Of a stretch of DNA of 64,000 nucleotides, positions 22,980 to 34,290 are shown in pieces (the first letter of the stretch is position 1; every line of letters begins with the position of its first letter). The DNA comes from Astrocystis sublimbata (taxonomy: Eukaryota > Ascomycota > Sordariomycetes > Xylariales > Xylariaceae). Both the position numbers and the translations under genes were made by a program. Below the pieces are notes generated by a model, which searched no databases, had not been told where the DNA came from, and saw only the letters and a program-made list of their open reading frames with translations. Location: NCBI GenBank assembly GCA_022453515.1, contig JAJNNY010000034.1:124001-188000 (forward strand), read 5' to 3'.

Positions 22980-24923
22980 ATGGTGCGCACAACCCTCCTC
23001 GCCCTCGCGGCAGCGACAGCGCTCTCCCTCACCCTCCCGCTCGCCAGCGCCACGGCAAAAGAATCCACCCTCTACAGCCGACGCCTCCAAAAGCGGTTCA
23101 TCGACTCCGCAGGGCACTACAACATCTCGTTCTACCACATCAACGACGTGCACGCGCACCTAGATCAATTCGCCTCCTCCGGAACAGACTGCGTCTCCCC
23201 CACAAAAGGCTGTTACGGCGGCTACGCCCGCGTAAAAACCGTCCTCGAAGAGACGCGGCCCGGCCACAAAGACAGCCTCCTGCTCAACGCTGGGGATGAG
23301 TTCCAGGGCACGCTGTTCTACACGTATTACGGGGGCGAAAAGATCGGCGAGACGTTAAACCAGCTTGGTTTTGATGCCATGACGTTGGGAAACCACGAGT
23401 TCGATCGCGGGGATGCGCCGCTGGGGGAGTTTCTGAAGAATCTGACGTTTCCGATTGTGGGCGCGAATGTGCACTCGGAAGATGAGAATGTGAAGGAGGC
23501 GGTGAAGCCGTACCATGTCTTTGAAGAGTATGGGCTGGCGGTCATCGGCGCGACGACGACTACGGTGCCCAACATCAGCAGCCCGGACAAGAATACGACG
23601 TTCTCTGATGTGGTGCAGGCTGTGCAGGCCGCTATTGATGAGATTAAAGCTACGACGAATATTACGAGGATAGCGGCCCTGACGCACATCGGGTACGAGG
23701 AGGACAAGAAGCTGGCACAAGCCACTACGGGGCTGCACCTCATTATCGGCGGCCACTCACACACGCCTTTAGGCGACTTCGCGGGGGCTGAAGGCCCGTA
23801 TCCGACGCTCGAGACGAACGCAGAGGGCGAGGAAGTCTTTATCGTCACGGCGTATCGCTGGGGCGAGTATTTGGGGTATATTGATGTTACGTATGATGAG
23901 GAGGGAAGAGTCCTTGCGTATCATGGGGCGCCGATCCATTTGACGAACACCACGAGCCAGGATAAGGGGTTGCAGAGCCAGATCGATGCGTGGAGGGTGC
24001 CGTTTGAGGAGTTTGCGGGCGAGGTTGTGGGGAGCTCGAAGGTTGTGCTGGATCAGAGTACGTGTCAGAGGATGGAGTGTACGTTGGGGGATCTTATTGC
24101 TGAGTATGTTTCTTTCTTTTTCTTGCCCCCTTTTTCTGACCCCTGGTCGGGTCAACTCTCCTCAGGTTCTCCTCTTTAGAGGATGAGAGCCACAATCATC
24201 ATTTACACCCCAGATTATTAATCCATCGAAAACAGAGCCATCCTCCAATACCGCCTCGCATCCTCCAGCTCAGCCTCCTTCGCCCTCGTCAACGCAGGCG
24301 GCGTGCGCGCCACCATCGACGCAGGCAACATAACACGCGGCGCCGTGCTAACCTCCTTCCCATTCTCCAACGCCGTAGTCGAAGTATCCTTCCGCGGCTC
24401 CGAGCTATGGTCCATCATAGAAGGGATCCTGTCCAAAACCAACCAAGCCAACAACCAGCCCGTAACGTCCTTCCTGCAAGTCTCGAGCGGGGTGCGCATA
24501 CTCTACAACCCGTCCAACGCAGCAGGGGAGAAATTGATTTCATTGGAGATTGGAGGAGAGAAAGTGAGTAAAGGAGGGGAGACGTGGGAGAAGAAATACA
24601 CCGTCGTGACAATCGACTTCGTCGCGGGCGGAGGCGACAATTTCTTCGCGCCAGTTTCGAATCTCGTGGTCTTGGATACCCTGGACGAGGTCCTCGTTAG
24701 GTACCTCCAGGACAACAGCCCGATTGACTTTAAGCTTGATGGGCGCATTGCTGTTGTTAATGGGAGTCGCAGTCGTACGACGGGCGATTTGCGGCGTAGG
24801 GTCTTGGACGCTTCTTCTTCGCCTTTGAGACGCGCGTCGCCGAATAGCGCTGCGAGTGCGGGTGTTGTGTCGGGGATTGTGCTGCTTGTTTGGACGGCGC
24901 TGCTGGCTGCTGTTGTGCTGTAA
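22980..24923 (+). CDS. 5'-nucleotidase / metallophosphoesterase, GPI-anchored
   Basis: Exons 22980-24103 and 24236-24923 give 603 residues. A signal peptide (about residues 1-26) leads into a calcineurin-like phosphoesterase domain. Metal ligands sit in DVHAH (56-60), GDEFQG (105-110), GNHEFD (137-142), TH (235-236) and GGHSHT (257-262). The second exon holds the 5'-nucleotidase C-terminal domain (NAGGVRA and FSNAVVEVSFRG). The protein ends in a Ser/Ala-rich stretch and a terminal hydrophobic helix typical of a GPI signal. Family role: removal of phosphate from extracellular nucleotides or related phosphoesters at the cell surface. The start was chosen at MVRTT because upstream in-frame codons belong to the leader. 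Confidence 0.9.
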
Positions 24924-25534
24924 CTTGCTTTGTAGTAATTGTATCGGCACGAGCCAGAGACAGCATGGCTTAGTGATGTTTCGTCGAGAGAGACTCTCGC
25001 TGTATATAATTTATTCTAATTGAAACATTTGAAATAATGTGCAGAAATACTCAAGTGCACTGGGATATTTCGTGACAGGACACTCAATCACTCGTCACTA
25101 CGGGTAGATGCAGCTCTTTTGAATCTGGGCGCTCACATTCCCTTACCCCGTGTAAATGTGAGACATCATGTTCAAACTCAATGCTCATATTGACGGTGTA
25201 CCTACTTATACTAGGTACACCAGCTATGCAAATGCAACGACCGCCCAACTCCGTGTTGTTAAGAATAAGTGAGTAGGGTTCGATGTTTTAAAAAAAAGTG
25301 ACAAAACCCCACCATCCATTGTGCTTCGTCCGTGGTATCATTGGTATCTTCCATGTCCGTAATCCTTCGACCAGCCGCTTCGATCCGTGAGTAGTCTCGC
25401 CCGTGTAATCCACTAGCCAATTCTATACCCTATCTTCTGGGTGAAACGCCGACCCGACCCATGACAATAAGCAAGGTTGGCCCCTGCTGTACTACGCGAG
25501 GCCCTCATATAAGCCCCTTTTCAGGTATAGCTAA
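24924..25534. other. Intergenic between convergent genes
   Basis: Shared 3' region of the nucleotidase (+) and the acyltransferase (-). No gene is seen. A run of eight A near 25292 is the only simple repeat. Confidence 0.5.
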
Positions 25535-27010
25535 TTACCTCCGAACAATAAGACGGACTGCTTTTAGTACAACGTTGAGTAGCATTCCGAAGGTGCCCAC
25601 CATCATATATATCCTGACAAACTCCCACCAGTATTGCGTCTTGACCTTGGTCTCGAGGTGGCCTTTCGCGCCCGCGCCGTTGGCGGGGAACCGACCGGTA
25701 GCGACATACTGCTCCATGAGCTCGTCCTTCTCATACCATCGCTCGCGAAGCCACTTGTCGAAGTCCTCCGAGCTTTCTAATGGTATGTCGGCCACGGCGA
25801 AACGACGCCAGTAAAAGTTGACCGACTTGGGTGGGCGGCCCTGGAAATATGTGCTGGACAGGGTGAAGTAGTCCTCGCCATAGTGACCCCGGCTGCGGAA
25901 CGATCAGTACTCAGAATCTGGGCTATGAGGGACATGTAATCACTCACGGGATGCCTTCGTAGGCTACAGTGCAGTCATACACATAGTCAACAGTCCCCTT
26001 GAGTTCAGTGAGACAGAAGTACATGCCGGTGCTCCTCGGCAACATGACGTGCTGGCCGTCCTTGAGCCCGTTCTTCTCGGCCCAGTTGGCCGACTTCCGT
26101 CTCCCGTTCCCGGACAGGTTTGTGCCTTCGGGGAAGAGCAAGAGCCACATAGGATTCAGGAAGGTGGTGCCGTCGGGAGCGGGCACCAGCTGCTTGAGCT
26201 TCTGAAGACGGTGTGCAAGACGCGGGCGGTCGACGGCCATTTTACGCGACAGGAAGATGAAGCCATTAAACATGCATCCGGGCCCGAGAATGGGGATGTA
26301 CTTCAACGACTCTTTCAGGATGATGTAGATGTGCCCATGCATCTGGGGATTGCTCGCGTACCCCGCCCACCAGAGGTACAGCCAGTCTGTGTAGATCTAC
26401 CACGAGGAACATGGTTAGCGAGAAACACGGCAGCATCTGCAAAAAGAGAGTGATAGCGGTCGACCGAGGAGAGAGTGGCATCTGCTCACCTGATGGTTCG
26501 CAATCAAGACCATGCGCTCCGGAAAGTCAAGCTGAACCCTGCCGTCGGGGGTCAAGCTCAGCTGCTCGGCGACGGAAGCATCTCCACTGATCCTGATGAG
26601 GGTGGGAGCCCACCACTGCGTCATGGTTGTGATCAACAGGCCAAAACATGCTTTGGTCAGCGACATGTAGGCATCGTAAAGCTCGCGATTTGCCAGATAG
26701 AGCGGCGCGCCAAGTATCTGTGATATGTGTACTCTGCACGTGGGGGTCAGTCGAGTTTGATTCTGGGGACTTTGCCTCTCCGGGGTCACAGGCAGGCAAG
26801 ACTGGAGACATACATGAGGATACCCGTGCCGAAGTACAGGGCGAGTGTGAAGGCGCGAAAATAGGACCTTAAGCGGCCGTACTTGGCCGTGCCAGATGGG
26901 TGTTGGATCTTGGGATCGAGGGCGGGGTTCGCGCTTTCGTCGATGACCTCGGGCTTGGTCTCGGCTTCGGCGACGGGCCGGACACGCTGCCGTAATTCTG
27001 ATGTAGCCAT
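25535..27010 (-). CDS. PlsC-type acyltransferase (lysophospholipid acyltransferase)
   Basis: Exons 27010-26814, 26733-26490, 26396-25948 and 25892-25535 give 415 residues. The acyltransferase motif H-x4-D is created across an intron as NHQIYTDW (about 145-152), and FPEGTNLS follows at 235-242. A hydrophobic segment lies near residue 60 and another near the C-terminus (about 385-410), which suits an ER membrane protein of the LCLAT1/Cst26 kind. Family role: transfer of an acyl chain from acyl-CoA to a lysophospholipid or glycerol phosphate. The acceptor lipid cannot be read from sequence. The start MATSELRQ follows stops and fits the shared fungal N-terminus. Confidence 0.87.
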
Positions 27011-28682
27011 ATTGTGGTTCGACAGTGGGAGATGAGGGTGGACAGGACGAGATTGGGTCAGGTTCGATGGAGCCTCGTGGGGTGATGATGCGAAGCTTGG
27101 GAAAGGCACTCCCACCACAAGAGTTCGCCTTTATGTAGTCAGTCCCGTCTGGACAATGGCCTCCTTCTTTGAATGCAAGGGCGGTGGGCGGTGAGGGTTC
27201 GATGTCGTACGGCGCAAGGCTGGTCGCGTGCGAAGGAGACGTGCGGATGCTGGTAGGCTGTGGGTGCCGAGGTTGGGTCAGCAAGGGATGAATGCATCGC
27301 TCGGTCCTGCCACAAGCACAAACACAAAAACAGATCAAGGGATCTCGGGAGCGGCGCCTTCGAAAGTTCGGCCGCGGCAGCTCGTGGAGCCATAAGCTAC
27401 CATGCATGACATGGTTGCCTGATGCTAGACTAGGATGATGGTGCGGGGATGCGTGGGTGGGCGAGCGGCGCGGGAATTGACGAACCCTATCTGTATGCGC
27501 AGATGCAAATCATTATCTCCTTCGATAGTGTTTCGAAAGAGCTAGGTGGACAGGCGGAGGCAGTAGGTAGAACGAGGCTCGTGGTGGTGGAGGGGGTTGT
27601 TGCGAGGCAGACTAGAGCTGCGGGATCATGGCGCAGGTAGGGCTAACTCGTGCGTGTTGCGAATAACCTCAAGTGACGACACTGGACGCGCGGGGCGAAA
27701 ATCGGAAGCCGAAGCGAAGGTAACATATGTATGAGTACCGATATATATGCAGTTTCCCGAATACAGAGGAGAAAAAAGGCAAGAGATAATGATAAAACAG
27801 GTCTATTGGGGTTCATGCATGGCTAAAACAACGAAGTAATTGCCTAGACTTTGAATGGTGGGAAGGTGAGGGTGACGATGGGCTAATGGCGCTACTTTGT
27901 TGAGCGAGGATTGATGATGGTGGTGGTGGTGGTCTGTCTCTGTCTCAGCGAAGCTTAGGCTTCCTCGGCTCCTGTGGTAGGGTCACTAGGCTCATGCAAC
28001 CCCGCCAAGAGGTGGGGCAGATTGGTAAGGCGTCACTTCTGAGCCTGGCGCGTGGCAGTCAGGCAGCAGCAAATGTGCACATGCGGCGTTGTCATTGGAG
28101 CTCAGGGTTACGTTGGGAAATAAATAACAATTGCACACAATCCCAAACGAGCAGTTTCCACACATCAAGGGTTTTTAAACTCATCTCTCAAATATGAAAG
28201 TTCGCACCGGCTGTATTGTAAACTCCGCATACTATCGCCAGGCACCTAAGGTGCTTGCTTAGCTGAGAATTCTAACGGGCGGATTCCAGACCGGACTTTA
28301 TTTAGTGCAATGCAACATAGCGCTGCCCCACAGGGCATCGCTTTACCCCACCATCCTGAGTTACCAGAACCTCGGGCTCCTCGATAGATTCAATTCAGAC
28401 CAATCGCGTGTCATGGTAGCGAAGCATTTAACCAACTCAGCACTGATGTGAAACATTATCACAACTGAAACAACATTACAAGCGTTGGGATTATCACTTC
28501 GGCAAAGAACTATATTTTGATGATTTTAAACATTACATTTTAGGGCCTGCAAGAGGCTAATGTGATCCTGGATTCAGGTCGAAAGTGAAGACGTCTTCTT
28601 TTCCGGTTATGTTAAGATTTAAGCAAGCGACTCATCGCCCTGAACTAGCTCTGACCACCCGCAACGACTATACTTCATAACC
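27011..28682. other. Divergent intergenic region
   Basis: Upstream region of the acyltransferase (-) and the lipid-droplet hydrolase-like gene (+). A short GGT repeat occurs near 27916-27932. No gene is recognised. Confidence 0.45.
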
Positions 28683-29925
28683 ATGAGCGCCACCCACCTT
28701 TCCTACCCTTCAAGGTCCAGCGGCGGCAACACCCAGAATGTCTTGATTTTCTTCGTTCCCGGAAATCCAGGTCTGATCGGGTACTACGCCCCTTTTCTAT
28801 CGGCGTTAAGGGACCTGCTCGACTCCACCGCCTCACTCAGCACCACCACCTTCCACATCCACGGCCAGAGCCTCGCCGGCTTCACAGACGGCGACCATGA
28901 GCCTTTCACCTCGCAGCACAAGCCGTATGACCTGGAGCATCAGATCCAGCACATTCTCAAGATTGTGAGCGGGCTGCACATCGAGGCCGGGCCCCAGCAA
29001 GGCCAGCCCTACGACCATGTGCTTCTCATGGGGCACTCAGTAGGGTCCTACATCGCGCTCGAGACATGTCATCGCGTCCTGCGGGATCCAAGCACGGCGC
29101 CAGGCCTGAAGCTTACGTCGGGGATGCTGTTGTTCCCTACCATTGATCACATTGCGGACTCTCCTAACGGCTGGAAGCTGAACATGCTTCGTCAGACACC
29201 GCTGCTGGGTGACAACGCGTACAGGATTGCGCAGGGTTTTCTGCAGCTTTGGCCGTATAATGCGCTCTATTGGTTCGTGAGCAAGACGCTTGGCTTCCCG
29301 GAACATGCGGCCGAGGTCACGACCAAGTGGCTCAAGAGTCGCGATGGGGTGTGGCAGTCTTTGCATCTTGGGATGGGTATGTATAAGTATTCTCAGTGTC
29401 TTCATTTTGCCCATGTCGTCTCACTCTTATTGCTTCATTGAGATGCAAGACTGACATTATCACCCTTATAAGATGAGATGCGCGTTATAGGCGAGGACAA
29501 ATGGGACGATGAGCTCTGGGAGATCGCCGCCGCCTCGTCGTCGTCTAAAAGCAACGCCAACAACAATTCATCTCCGCCACCCAAGTTCTACTTTTTCTTC
29601 GGCCAGCAGGACCACTGGGTCGCGGACCACTACCGCGACGAGTTCATCCGGAAGCGGTCCGGCCAGTCGGAGCGGACGCGCTTCGTTGTTGACGAGGGGA
29701 AGCTGCCCCATGCTTTTTGTATAGGTATGTTTTCACGGTGTCTCCCTTTCTCTGCTTTATCTACATATACCGGCCTTTCTCTCAGAGTTTGAGCTAATGA
29801 TTATATTCGTCTTCTCAGAACACAGCCAGCCTGTTGCTGAAAAGGTGCATAGCTGGATGACCGAGATGTTTGAAACCCCCAACTTGCCACCAGCTCCACC
29901 AGCTCCACCTAGCAAATCTCCATAG
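28683..29925 (+). CDS. Lipid droplet-associated hydrolase (LDAH-like) alpha/beta hydrolase
   Basis: Exons 28683-29376, 29473-29724 and 29819-29925 give 350 residues. Seen: the oxyanion-type strand VPGNPGLIGYY (about 25-35), the nucleophile elbow GHSVGSY with Ser119, a later FGQQDHWVADHYRDE with the probable acid, and LPHAF with the probable catalytic His. These match the LDAH family found on lipid droplets, proposed to act on sterol esters or other neutral lipids. An Asn/Ser-rich insert lies before the acid motif. The C-terminal tail is proline-rich (PPAPPAPP). No signal peptide is present. Confidence 0.88.
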
Positions 29926-30590
29926 ATACTCGAGCGCTGTTTGATGATTGCATTTTGGGACTCGGTGTTTTCATGTTAAGAATTTTGATATAGATCTAGT
30001 CTAGAAATTCACACGAGACAGTATGCATCGACCTTAGCTTACTGCAAGTTCAATACACAAATTACACATCTACTTCCTTAGGTGTCCAACATTATGTATC
30101 CGTCTATAGATGGGCCAGATACGATTGACTGAACTGGGTACAAGGAATGAGGTACCAATGTAAAAGTGATATTGACACGCAACAAAATTTTCAAGGTTAT
30201 CTTGGCTTAAACAAATCGTTGACTCAACTCAACTTGAACTCAAGCATGCGTGGCCATCCCAAAGACACCGAGCGTCTAGAAACGGCAGTGTAGCGTTTGC
30301 AGCATCTTCCCGTTATTCACTTGAAGAATGGCAGGTGGGGAGGTTGATGTTGGCAGGATGTCATCATAGAATCCATCTTGGGCAAGTAGTCGGCCGCCTG
30401 TTCTCGAGTTGCCCCTTCCCTGGGTTCGTATCATCACAAGTGATGGTACCGCACCTGCTGCCTGTGTTTAAATCATTGCCCTAAGCTCAGTGAACGCTCT
30501 TGCCATTTTCCACATGTGACTGACTCATCGATAAAAATTTTCAAGAGTGTTTGACACTGCCGCCAATTTGCAATCCGCTTCCATTTCTTC

Positions 30591-30600
30591 CTCTCTCTCT

Positions 30601-30633
<33 letters not shown>
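30591..30633. repeat. Adjacent (CT)n and (AC)n microsatellites
   Basis: About twelve CT units run directly into about nine AC units. This may be a polypyrimidine promoter element of the possible transcript downstream. Confidence 0.85.
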
Positions 30634-30944
30634 GTATATTCACACATCAACATCATTACCAACAACAAAAACATCACCACAACGGACGCTGACCTCGATT
30701 GTCTGTTCATCATCATCATGTAAGCTCTCTTCTCTTTACTTCATCTCTCAACTCCCCGGTGGCCCCAGCATAGGTACTCTGAGCAACTCCATCAATCAGC
30801 ACGCTTCCCTCCCTCCTTCTCTTCCTCTCTTGCACCCACCTGCTCCTACACAGTCACAAATCGGTGTTTATATACTCATTATGCCACCGTTATATCCCTG
30901 TTATGAATTTTTGATCGCTGACACTGTTTCAAGGAACACGAGCA

Positions 30945-31599
30945 TGGCGGAATCGTCAGCTGAGATGCGAGACCGTCCGTGCCCATCTATCACCTAAATA
31001 AGACATCAAGAGTTCTGGCATGAATTCTGACACATTCTACAGCAATTCTCGCAACGCCTTGATGCGAACGCGCGCGAGCGCGCGCACACGCCCGCCGACG
31101 CCGCTGCTGATGCCGCTGCCGATGCCGATGCCGCAGTACCTTCGCCAATCTACCTCCCTGCCACTGGTGTGGTGCTTCAGCACCATCCATTAAGATCCTC
31201 CTCCTTGTAAGTCACTTTGCATTTTCCCAACATCGAAGCAATGACAATAACACAATCGCCCCGTCAATCCCCAATGATGTCGTCTGTTTTGTATGATTTC
31301 AATTACCCACGTTGCAAGCAGAGATTAATTCTTTCAATATAGGGTGGCGCGCGAGCACGCACACACATCGCCGCCATCCATCTGCCCACCTATCTACCTG
31401 CCTGCGAGGGATAGACCAGTTGGTAGATCATCCAAGCATCTCTGCTAAGGAAGCATTCGACTACTCGACTACCTACAGGCGCCTTGCTGAAGGCAGGAGC
31501 CCAGTGTTGGGCGAAGGCGATGGAAAAGGCTACCTCGAGATCAGCAATGGTCTAGGTGTACGTATCTTCAGTGGCCACGGAGACTCTGCAGTTGCTTAA
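30945..31599 (+). other. Possible small spliced gene or non-coding transcript
   Basis: Coding-like patches are bounded by good splice signals. One is 31043-31197: an acceptor CTACAG, then a frame with NARERAHTPADAAAD and PSPIYLPATGVVLQHH, then a donor GTAAGT. Another ends at 31599 with RRLAEGRSPVLGEGDGKGY and LEISNGLGVRIFSGHG. I could not join them in one frame with confidence. Family unknown. It may be a lineage-specific small protein, or a non-coding RNA with chance open frames. Confidence 0.28.
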
Positions 31600-31847
31600 C
31601 AGGTCAGTACAGAAGAGTGAACTTGTGCCTCCATCTACTTTCATATCTGACAAGGAATCTAGCATAACATCCCTGGCTCGATTTCATTTTTGACCAGTAT
31701 ACCTAATCTGTATTCTTCAACTTCTCTTCTACCTCGGCAGTTGATTACCTGGGCCTACATATACGTATGCATCGACCAGTGAGTGGTGAGTCTCCGGAGA
31801 CCGAGAAGAAGAAACGGTGGATGGAGCGAGAAGAAGATTCGGTGGAT

Positions 31848-31873
31848 GGGGGGGCGGGGGCGGGGGCGGGAGG
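31848..31873 (+). repeat. G-tract, potential G-quadruplex
   Basis: Four runs of three or more G, separated by single bases, form a GGGGGCGGGGGCGGG-type tract. It fits a quadruplex motif on the plus strand, about 530 bp past the 3' end of the GH72 gene. Confidence 0.6.
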
Positions 31874-32398
31874 ACTTTGCCAGCAAATCTAGTCACGGTC
31901 TTATGCAACCATTGGTTGAAAGACTCTGTCAGCAGCAACAGTAGACGGATTTGGGAAATTTTATAACTCGAGATCAGTGAAAGATATTGGATAGCTTGTG
32001 GGTGATAACGGATATATAACTGCTATATAACAATAACTTGAATCATCTGTCGCCTGAATCAATGGATGCGCAATGTCACTTCTGTCTTTGCAACAGCATA
32101 GACTCTTCTTAAACCTCACGTGCACAGGGACTTATCGTCACACAAATAAAACATCACAATCCAATCGCAACTGGGGGATCATACTGTCTCATATTCTAAC
32201 GTTGGCCGTGCCAGGTAGTATCTAGCTAGGTAGCTGCAAGAATCTATATATCCTACTACACTAGACATCACTTCATGACAGACAGACAGACGAATGTCAA
32301 GCCCAAACCCGAACCTGAACCTAAACCAGGCGGAATGAACAAGATACCAAGGACAGGCCCTCAAAAAAGAAAAACAAAAAAGAGCATAGTCGCGCAGT

Positions 32399-34290
32399 TT
32401 ATAGAGCGACCATGGCGGCACCAGCACCCATGGCGACGACGACGTAGAGGCCGACGGCCATGCTACCGATGGTGAAGAGGGGGCTAGAGGGCATGGTGCC
32501 GGGAGCGGCGCTGTCGCTCTTGTCCGAGCCGGCTCCAGAGCCGGAGACGGAGCTGCCGCCGCCGCCCGAGTTGGCTGTGGCTGTGGCAGCGACGTCGACG
32601 GCCTTGCTAGCGAGGGAGAGGGATGCTTGGCATCTATGGTTGGAGAATCGTTAGCATCTTGGTTTAATCGGAGCAATAATATCCCAAACGGGATGGAAGT
32701 GAGAGATAGGTGAATAAACTTACGAAGAGGCAACCTTGGGGCTGTCCTGCACGGTAGCAGCACCGTCAAAGTCGCAAGCGTAGCTGCCCTTGTTCTCGTT
32801 CTGGTAGTAGGCGTCGAGGACGTGGCCGAGCTGCTGCTTGGGGCTGCACATGCTGTAGGGGCCGTAAACGCCGGCCTCGGGGTCATGCTTAATGCCGGCG
32901 CAGGCCTTCTCGTCGTTCTCGCAGACGTAGCCGAAGATGTCGCCGAAGTCCTTATCCTTCAGGTCCTTGGCCGGCACGCACGAGAGCGAGTTGAACATGC
33001 AGTCGCAGAGACCGCTGTCGGGCGTCGGCGGGAGAGTCTCAGCCACCTTCCACTTGGCCTGCACGGGGGGGCAGGCCGCGGGCGAGTTGGTGGGCTCGTA
33101 GGCGCTCATCTTGGTGGAGGAGGGGTCGACGGCGGCGAGCTTCTTCTTGAGCACGTCGTAGTTCTTGAGCGTCGAGACCTTGTCGCCCTCGACCTTGGCC
33201 ACGCCGTAGTTGTTCTTCTCTTGGTGGAACATGTAGACGATGCCGCCGCTGAAGACGTCCGTCATCTTGTCTGAGTAGAGCGCCGTCGTGTCGTCCCAGA
33301 GACGGCCCTCGGCCCCGCCGACTGTGTTGCAGCCGTACTCGGCGAAGAACACGGGCACGGAGTAGTTGGAGAAGAACTCGACCTGCACGTCGTACCCGGA
33401 CTTCTCGAAGGTGCTCTGCCCGCACCATGAGTAGATGTTGTAGCCCCAGAAGTCAATCGCCTCCTCCTGCTCGCCGCAGTTGAAGAACTGCGCCATGTGC
33501 GCGCGGATGTCTGCGTCGTCGTTCGCCGCGTAGCCCACGCCCATCCAGCGCCCGCCCTTGGACATCTTGTCCGCGATGTACTTCTTGGTGTCACGGGTGG
33601 CCGCCTTGACGTAGGCAGATGCGCCGGCTAGATAGATATCAAGGATTAGTTGTGTTTCATATGGGGAGCCAGCGAAGTCGGGGAACAGGTCACTGGGTGC
33701 TAATGTTCATGACTTACTGTTGGTGGCATTGTTAGTGACTTCGTTTCCAGAGAAGAAACCAATGACGTTGTCGTAGGCACCGAGGTTGTCAATGACGCCC
33801 TTGTAGCGCTCGAAGAGGTCGACGTTCCACGAGGGGTCGTCACGGTTGATGGACAGGGCGGGCTCGCCCAGGTCAGCAACGACGTAGATGCCGGCGTCGT
33901 CGAGCAGCTTCATGCAGGCCTTGTGGTCGGCCTTGGGGTCGATGGCGTAGGTGCGGATGGTGTTGACGCCCAGCTTCTCCAGAATCGGCACGTCCCGCTC
34001 GCACACCTTCTCGTCCGCCAGGGGGTCGACGTACTTGTTGCTACCGGTAGACTTGCCCCCGGGCCCGCTGCCGCTCTCCTGCTGGTAGGCTATGCCCTTG
34101 AGGTAGAACTGGTCACCGCTCTTGGTGAAGAACTTGGAGCCCTGCGTTGCCGTGTTAGCTCTGTGACTCGTGGAAGTGGACGTGGTAGTAATCCTTATTG
34201 AGAGCTTACCTTCATGACGATGGGCTCCAGGGCGGCATTAGCTCCCGCCAGCAACAAAGCTGAGGCCAGAGCTGTGCGTAGCAAACCCAT
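32399..34290 (-). CDS. GH72 beta-1,3-glucanosyltransferase (Gas/Gel type), GPI-anchored
   Basis: Exons 34290-34210, 34141-33718, 33627-32724 and 32633-32399 give 547 residues. A signal peptide (about 1-19) is followed by the GH72 catalytic domain. The acid/base Glu lies in SGNEVTN (Glu161) and the nucleophile in FFAEYGCN (Glu265). A cysteine-rich X8/CBM43 module spans about 375-471 (starting CDCMFNSLSC). Then comes a Gly/Ser-rich linker and a hydrophobic GPI signal. Role: cuts and rejoins beta-1,3-glucan chains in the wall, acting from the outer plasma-membrane leaflet. Having CBM43 places it with the Gas1/Gas2, Gel4-like subgroup. Confidence 0.94.

Larger units (their letters stand above)
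29926..32398. other. Intergenic with simple repeats; possible small spliced transcript
   Basis: The stretch holds a CT/AC microsatellite, a G-tract and a possible spliced gene, listed separately. Otherwise no recognised gene. Downstream is the 3' end of the GH72 gene (-). Confidence 0.45.

Noticed and set aside
26415..27407. 330-codon minus-strand frame over the acyltransferase 5' half
   Set aside because: It runs through two introns and a different frame; the spliced PlsC model has the catalytic motifs.
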